The translations under genes were made by a program, and so were the position numbers. DNA of 16,346 nt from Methanosarcina sp. (lineage in GTDB: Archaea > Halobacteriota > Methanosarcinia > Methanosarcinales > Methanosarcinaceae): positions 1 through 16,346 of the forward strand of contig DUGS01000056.1 of the NCBI GenBank assembly GCA_013331265.1, written 5' to 3'. Below the pieces are notes generated by a model. It worked only from the letters and a program-made list of their open reading frames with translations, was not told the DNA's origin and searched no databases. Below, in pieces: positions 13,375-16,346 of this stretch; the stretch's first letter is position 1; the number at the start of each line of letters is the position of its first letter.

Positions 13375-14121
13375 ACGAAAAATTACAATAAAACTGTAAT
13401 TTTTGCCCTGCTGATAGTGACTATCCTTTTCATGTCAACAAATATGGCAGCGGCAAAAGAGACAAAACTGGTTGTAAAAAGTGCTGATACTTCTGCTAAC
13501 AGAGTAGTTATTTACGGCACATTTGTACCCGAGAAAATCGATATAAACGTTGGGGAAGAGGTAACCTGGTTCAATTTTAAGAAACCAAAAGCCCCAATAG
13601 TGCTTGTAAGTGAGGACGGACTGTGGAAAGATACAACCCTTTCCTATGGGAAAGCCTTTTCATATACTTTTGAAGATCCAGGAACCTATGCCTTTACCCT
13701 CAAAGATAAACCGGGAATAAAGGGGACAGTAACAGTATATACCTCAAAACCGCAGGAAAAGGACTCGGAAACTCTCAGAGAAACTCGCACTGTAGAGAAT
13801 ACCAGTGCTACGACAGAAGCATCCCCGGCTTTGAATTCAGAGAAAATTGCTGAAAAAAACGTAAAGAATGATGAAAAAATGTTAATATACTCAACAACGT
13901 TTTCTCCAAAAACCATAAAAATAGAAAAAGGGGATACAATTACCTGGGTTAACCTTAAAAAGCCAAAAGGACCATCAGTACTTGTAAGTGAAGACGGTCT
14001 GTGGGAAGATACAACCCTGTACTACAGGAAAGCTTTTTCGTATACTTTTGAAGAAGCAGGGACTTACACATTCAGTCTGAAAGACATGAAGGAAGCAAAA
14101 GCCACAGTCATAGTAACGTAA
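13375..14121 (+). CDS. Secreted protein with two cupredoxin-like repeats lacking copper ligands; ACG start
   Basis: From the ACG at 13375 the product is 248 residues with a clear signal peptide: basic KNYNK, hydrophobic VIFALLIVTILFM and an Ala-rich cleavage site after Ala27. From the first conventional start (GTG at 13417) the basic region would be lost. Two cupredoxin-like repeats follow, about 32-123 and 167-248, joined by a charged Thr/Glu/Lys linker. Both contain LVSEDGLW, AFSYTFE and GTY segments in the same order. In the copper-binding turn, repeat 1 reads FTLKDKPGIKGTVTV where active proteins have Cys, His and Met: these are Leu109, Lys112 and Ile115. Repeat 2 has Leu235, Met238 and Ala241. 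The whole protein contains no Cys or His. It is likely an exported structural or binding protein rather than an electron carrier. Confidence 0.8.
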   Translation, partial: TKNYNKTVIFALLIVTILFMSTNMAAAKETKLVVKSADTSANRVVIYGTFVPEKIDINVGEEVTWFNFKKPKAPIVLVSEDGLWKDTTLSYGKAFSYTFEDPGTYAFTLKDKPGIKGTVTVYTSKPQEKDSETLRETRTVENTSATTEASPALNSEKIAEKNVKNDEKMLIYSTTFSPKTIKIEKGDTITWVNLKKPKGPSVLVSEDGLWEDTTLYYRKAFSYTFEEAGTYTFSLKDMKEAKATVIVT

Positions 14122-14228
14122 AAGTAACTCACAGTAGTCCCGATATAAAAAAGAAATAAAGAAATTTGTCTCCGACCAAACAAAATTCTTTAAAACAGAC
14201 TTGATCTACCCTGAAGATAAAATTAAAG
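14122..14228. other. AT-rich spacer after the cupredoxin-like gene
   Basis: About 100 bases of AT-rich DNA with no gene, no strong T-run and no clear hairpin before the long inverted repeat begins. Confidence 0.5.
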
Positions 14229-14340
14229 GTTTGTGGGAGCAAGTTATCTAAATATGTGAGCACTCAAGACTATTCCTCCACTCAAAACGTGATATATACG
14301 CTCATATTTCAGAGATGGCTAATAACTTGCTCCCACAAAC
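14229..14340. repeat. 112-bp hairpin element with 19-bp perfect terminal inverted repeats
   Basis: GTTTGTGGGAGCAAGTTAT (14229-14247) is exactly complementary to 14322-14340. Inside, AAATATGTGAGC (14250-14261) pairs with GCTCATATTT (14300-14309) apart from a two-base bulge, so the whole element can fold into one long hairpin. ACTCAA occurs twice in the loop. No target-site duplication is visible at the ends and no transposase is encoded. It could be a miniature mobile element (MITE-like), a long-stem RNA or a strong terminator. Confidence 0.6.
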
Positions 14341-14355
14341 GATTTCATCACCGGA

Positions 14356-14711
14356 ATGTCATCTAATTTTAGCCTGAAAGAGGCAAACAAACCCTTACAT
14401 TTGCAACCTGTAAGTTATTTCTACATGCCCTTTTCCAAATATCCTGGTTGCAAGGGCCTTTTTCCGGCAGATGTCCTCAAGTACTTTCTCGAGGAGGGAT
14501 TAACTCATACTTCCTGGTTACTGCGTAATGAGATCTTCCTGAAAATTAGAGAATTTCTAATCAGAACATACAGGAAACTTAGAAAACACAACGACAAGAG
14601 AGATTATATAAAAGGAACCTAAATTTAGAATGGGAATTGGATCGAGAAGCAAAATATACTTTTTATGACTCTCGAGCCTGGGGTATATGGAAAGCAGTTC
14701 AGGGGTTTTAA
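14356..14711 (+). pseudogene. Unrecognised 88-residue ORF, probably the first part of a frameshifted gene
   Basis: An ATG at 14356 opens 88 codons ending at 14622 (contains KYPGCKGLFPADVLKYFLEE and a basic, helical C-terminal part). A second frame, open from 14583 to a TAA at 14709-14711, also reads like protein (NLEWELDREAKYTFYDSRAW and a further short aromatic end). The two overlap by about 40 bases, so a single shift between 14583 and 14622 would join them into one protein of about 118 residues. There is no good ribosome binding site before the ATG. I do not recognise the family; it could also be an intact small gene followed by chance coding-like sequence. Confidence 0.35.
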
Positions 14712-14869
14712 AACTTAAGATGCTGCTTTATCAGTCTGAAAAACTCCTTGGGAACTGTCAGTCAGACAATATCATTCATTGATGAAAAGAATCCAGAATA
14801 GGAGTAGCTAAATTGTGAAAAAAGCAGGTTTACAAGAAATTCTGCTGAACCCTTTGTGAAGGTGTATTG
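14712..14869. other. Leader of the flippase-like gene
   Basis: About 160 bases without a gene. AAGGTG (14859-14864) is the ribosome binding site for the next gene. No convincing TATA box was found. Confidence 0.4.
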
Positions 14870-15829
14870 TTGAACCCTGGAACCTTGAGGAAAACTACTG
14901 CGGTCCTCTTAATGCTTATATTAATACTGCTGGTCCGCACTCACTGGGCAGAGATTGTACCTTTGCTGGAAGAAAGCTGGAAAATCCTCAGTCGGACCCG
15001 GATTACTTACTTAATTCTGGCTTTCGTAATTTATGTACTAAGCGTGTACTTATTTGCAGTCCGCTGGCAGAGGGTACTCGCCTCCATTGGCTATAATATT
15101 TCAGCAAAAAATATATTTCCAATTCTTTTCGGGACAATACTCGCGAATAACCTCACTCCGGCAAGCAGGACAGGAGGGGAAGGACTGCGGATAGTCTGGA
15201 TAAACAAACAATTTGGAGTAAGCTATACTGACGCTTTCATAACAACCCTTTTCGAAAGGGTAGTTGAAATAGTTCCTATTGCACTGCTCTTTACTTATGT
15301 CCTCTATATGTTTCCTTCTTTAGGAGACAAATTTCTATCCCGGACAAACCTATTAATCTCAAACTCGGTATTTCTGTTGTTCTTATCCCTGACAATAATA
15401 GGGATAGCAGTATGGTATTTCAGAAAAAAAATTACTCCTCTTCTCAAAGAGGTGCTGCAGAACTGGAAACGGCTTAATAAATCCTTTGTTTCTACTCTCT
15501 TTCTATCCTGTGCAGTCTGGATTCTTGACATAATACGTCTCAAATTTATCGCTCTAGCCCTTAATCTCCCTCTCTCTCTGTATATTATCACAGCAGTCTC
15601 AATACTGTACCTCTTGATAGGGCTTCTACCAATAACCCCAGGGGGGATTGGAATAGTCGAAGGAGGTCTCATCTCTCTGCTTTTATTTTTTGGGTTATCT
15701 TTAGCTTCCGCAGGCAGCTTCGTTTTTCTGGAGCGATTTATCTCCTATGGGTTAAGTAGCCTTATTGGATTTTTTTATCTTTTCTATTATGGGGGGTTTA
15801 AGATATGGAAAAATACAAAATCGCATTGA
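14870..15829 (+). CDS. Flippase-like polytopic membrane protein (LPG synthase TM / UPF0104, AglD-type)
   Basis: A 319-residue membrane protein of the family PF03706 (lysylphosphatidylglycerol synthase transmembrane region; flippase-like, TIGR00374). About eight hydrophobic helices are visible. Family motifs are ANNLTPASRTGGEGLR in the first half and LLPITPGGIGIVEGGL in the second, both with the conserved Gly/Pro/Glu residues. No soluble lysyl-transferase domain follows, so it is the stand-alone form. Archaeal members are often found in glycan or lipid-linked sugar assembly loci. The start is TTG; the second of two adjacent TTG codons (14870) has the better spacing from AAGGTG. Its end overlaps the glycosyltransferase start by 25 bases, so the two are translated from one mRNA and probably act in one pathway, by inference export or attachment of a surface glycan. 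Confidence 0.87.
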   Translation: MNPGTLRKTTAVLLMLILILLVRTHWAEIVPLLEESWKILSRTRITYLILAFVIYVLSVYLFAVRWQRVLASIGYNISAKNIFPILFGTILANNLTPASRTGGEGLRIVWINKQFGVSYTDAFITTLFERVVEIVPIALLFTYVLYMFPSLGDKFLSRTNLLISNSVFLLFLSLTIIGIAVWYFRKKITPLLKEVLQNWKRLNKSFVSTLFLSCAVWILDIIRLKFIALALNLPLSLYIITAVSILYLLIGLLPITPGGIGIVEGGLISLLLFFGLSLASAGSFVFLERFISYGLSSLIGFFYLFYYGGFKIWKNTKSH

Positions 15830-16346
15830 TCAGTGACTGGTATTTTCCAAAAGTAGGAGGAATCGAGTATTCTATGCATGCTCTTGCCAAAACCCTGAGC
15901 ATGCACGGTCATGAGGTAAACGTTATTACCAGGAGCTATCCAGATGTCCCGGAATATAGTATAAGAGACGGTATACCGGTAATCAGGATTAAAAGCAAAC
16001 CTTTTCCAGGACAGCAGCGTTTTCTCATGCCAGATGCATACAAAAAACTCTACATTCTGTTAAAAGAAAGCAACTATGAAATTATTAATTGCCACGGGCT
16101 GGATTCTCCTATCGCCATATCTGCCCTTATTGAAGCCCGAAAACTGGGAATTCCTGTAGTAGTTACCAATCATTCTCTTGTAGGACACACCCTGTATAGC
16201 TCTCTTTTGTATCTTGCAGGCAAGCTTTTCCTAAAAAATGCTGATGCCGTAATTGCCGTCAGTTCAGCAGTTGAAAAAGATTCAAAAATAATGACTGCAA
16301 AGCCTATTTACCGAATTTTTAATGGAGTTGATTCGGAGAATGAGGC
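15805..16346 (+). CDS. Family-4 glycosyltransferase, N-terminal part (3' end outside the window)
   Basis: The first 180 residues of a GT-B glycosyltransferase (GT4 family). The N-terminal Rossmann domain is typical: KIALISDWYFPKVGGIEYSM with the acceptor-side GGxE loop, HALAKTLSMHGHEVNVITR, NCHGLDSPIA, PVVVTNHSLVG, and NADAVIAVSSAVEKD before IFNGVDSE, which normally precedes the donor-binding domain. The HSLVG segment resembles PIG-A-like GlcNAc transferases acting on lipid acceptors, but the donor and acceptor cannot be fixed from half a protein. The start is the ATG at 15805, preceded by GGGGGG; it overlaps the membrane-protein gene by 25 bases. The frame stays open to the window edge, so the C-terminal half is missing here. 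Confidence 0.88.
   Translation, partial: MEKYKIALISDWYFPKVGGIEYSMHALAKTLSMHGHEVNVITRSYPDVPEYSIRDGIPVIRIKSKPFPGQQRFLMPDAYKKLYILLKESNYEIINCHGLDSPIAISALIEARKLGIPVVVTNHSLVGHTLYSSLLYLAGKLFLKNADAVIAVSSAVEKDSKIMTAKPIYRIFNGVDSENE

Noticed and set aside
14229..14340. CRISPR repeat pair
   Set aside because: The arms are inverted rather than direct, only two copies exist, and there is no spacer series or cas gene.

Overview
The window looks like chromosomal DNA of a methanogenic archaeon, most likely a Methanosarcina species. Supporting signs are AT-rich spacers with archaeal TATA boxes and poly-T ends, GGAGGTGA-type ribosome binding sites, a secreted CARDB/PGF-pre-PGF surface protein, and two tandem winged-helix regulators of the FilR1 (DUF1724, Msr-like) family that is expanded in these methanogens. 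The organism assignment is inference from gene families; no rRNA, tRNA or CRISPR array was seen.

Layout. (1) 3-1163: the 3' part of an unrecognised cytosolic protein. (2) 1624-3543: a three-CARDB cell-surface protein. (3) 3619-3930 (minus): a SemiSWEET-type PQ-loop sugar carrier. (4) 4095-7407 (plus): a HIT hydrolase followed by a sulfur and Fe-S block of TusA-like carrier, DsrE-like protein, IscS-like protein and an IscU scaffold with a MIP18/DUF59-like tail. (5) 7509-8663 (minus): a His-rich cation diffusion facilitator, convergent with the block. (6) 8664-9938: a long spacer with candidate non-coding RNAs. (7) 9939-10634: a SAM methyltransferase. (8) 10726-13016 (minus): two paralogous FilR1-type regulators around a spacer full of palindromes. 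(9) 13375-14121: a secreted protein of two cupredoxin-fold repeats without copper ligands. (10) 14122-14869: a spacer with a 112-bp hairpin element and a probable decayed gene. (11) 14870-16346: a flippase-like membrane protein overlapping a family-4 glycosyltransferase that runs off the window.

The most notable system is the sulfur block. The IscS-like protein keeps its catalytic-loop cysteine (Cys323), but the lysine that should hold PLP is Thr203, and the PLP-stacking histidine is Asp101. It probably cannot act as a normal PLP cysteine desulfurase. It sits beside TusA and DsrE sulfur carriers and an IscU scaffold with all three cysteines. This fits Fe-S assembly fed by sulfide or persulfide, with the IscS fold reduced to a partner that offers a cysteine.

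A second notable point is the cupredoxin-like gene. Its ribosome binding site and complete signal peptide are in frame with an ACG codon where an ATG would be expected, and the encoded protein contains no cysteine or histidine. Several genes have start codons that are clearer from their ribosome binding sites than from longest-ORF logic (SemiSWEET, TusA, methyltransferase, flippase-like protein).
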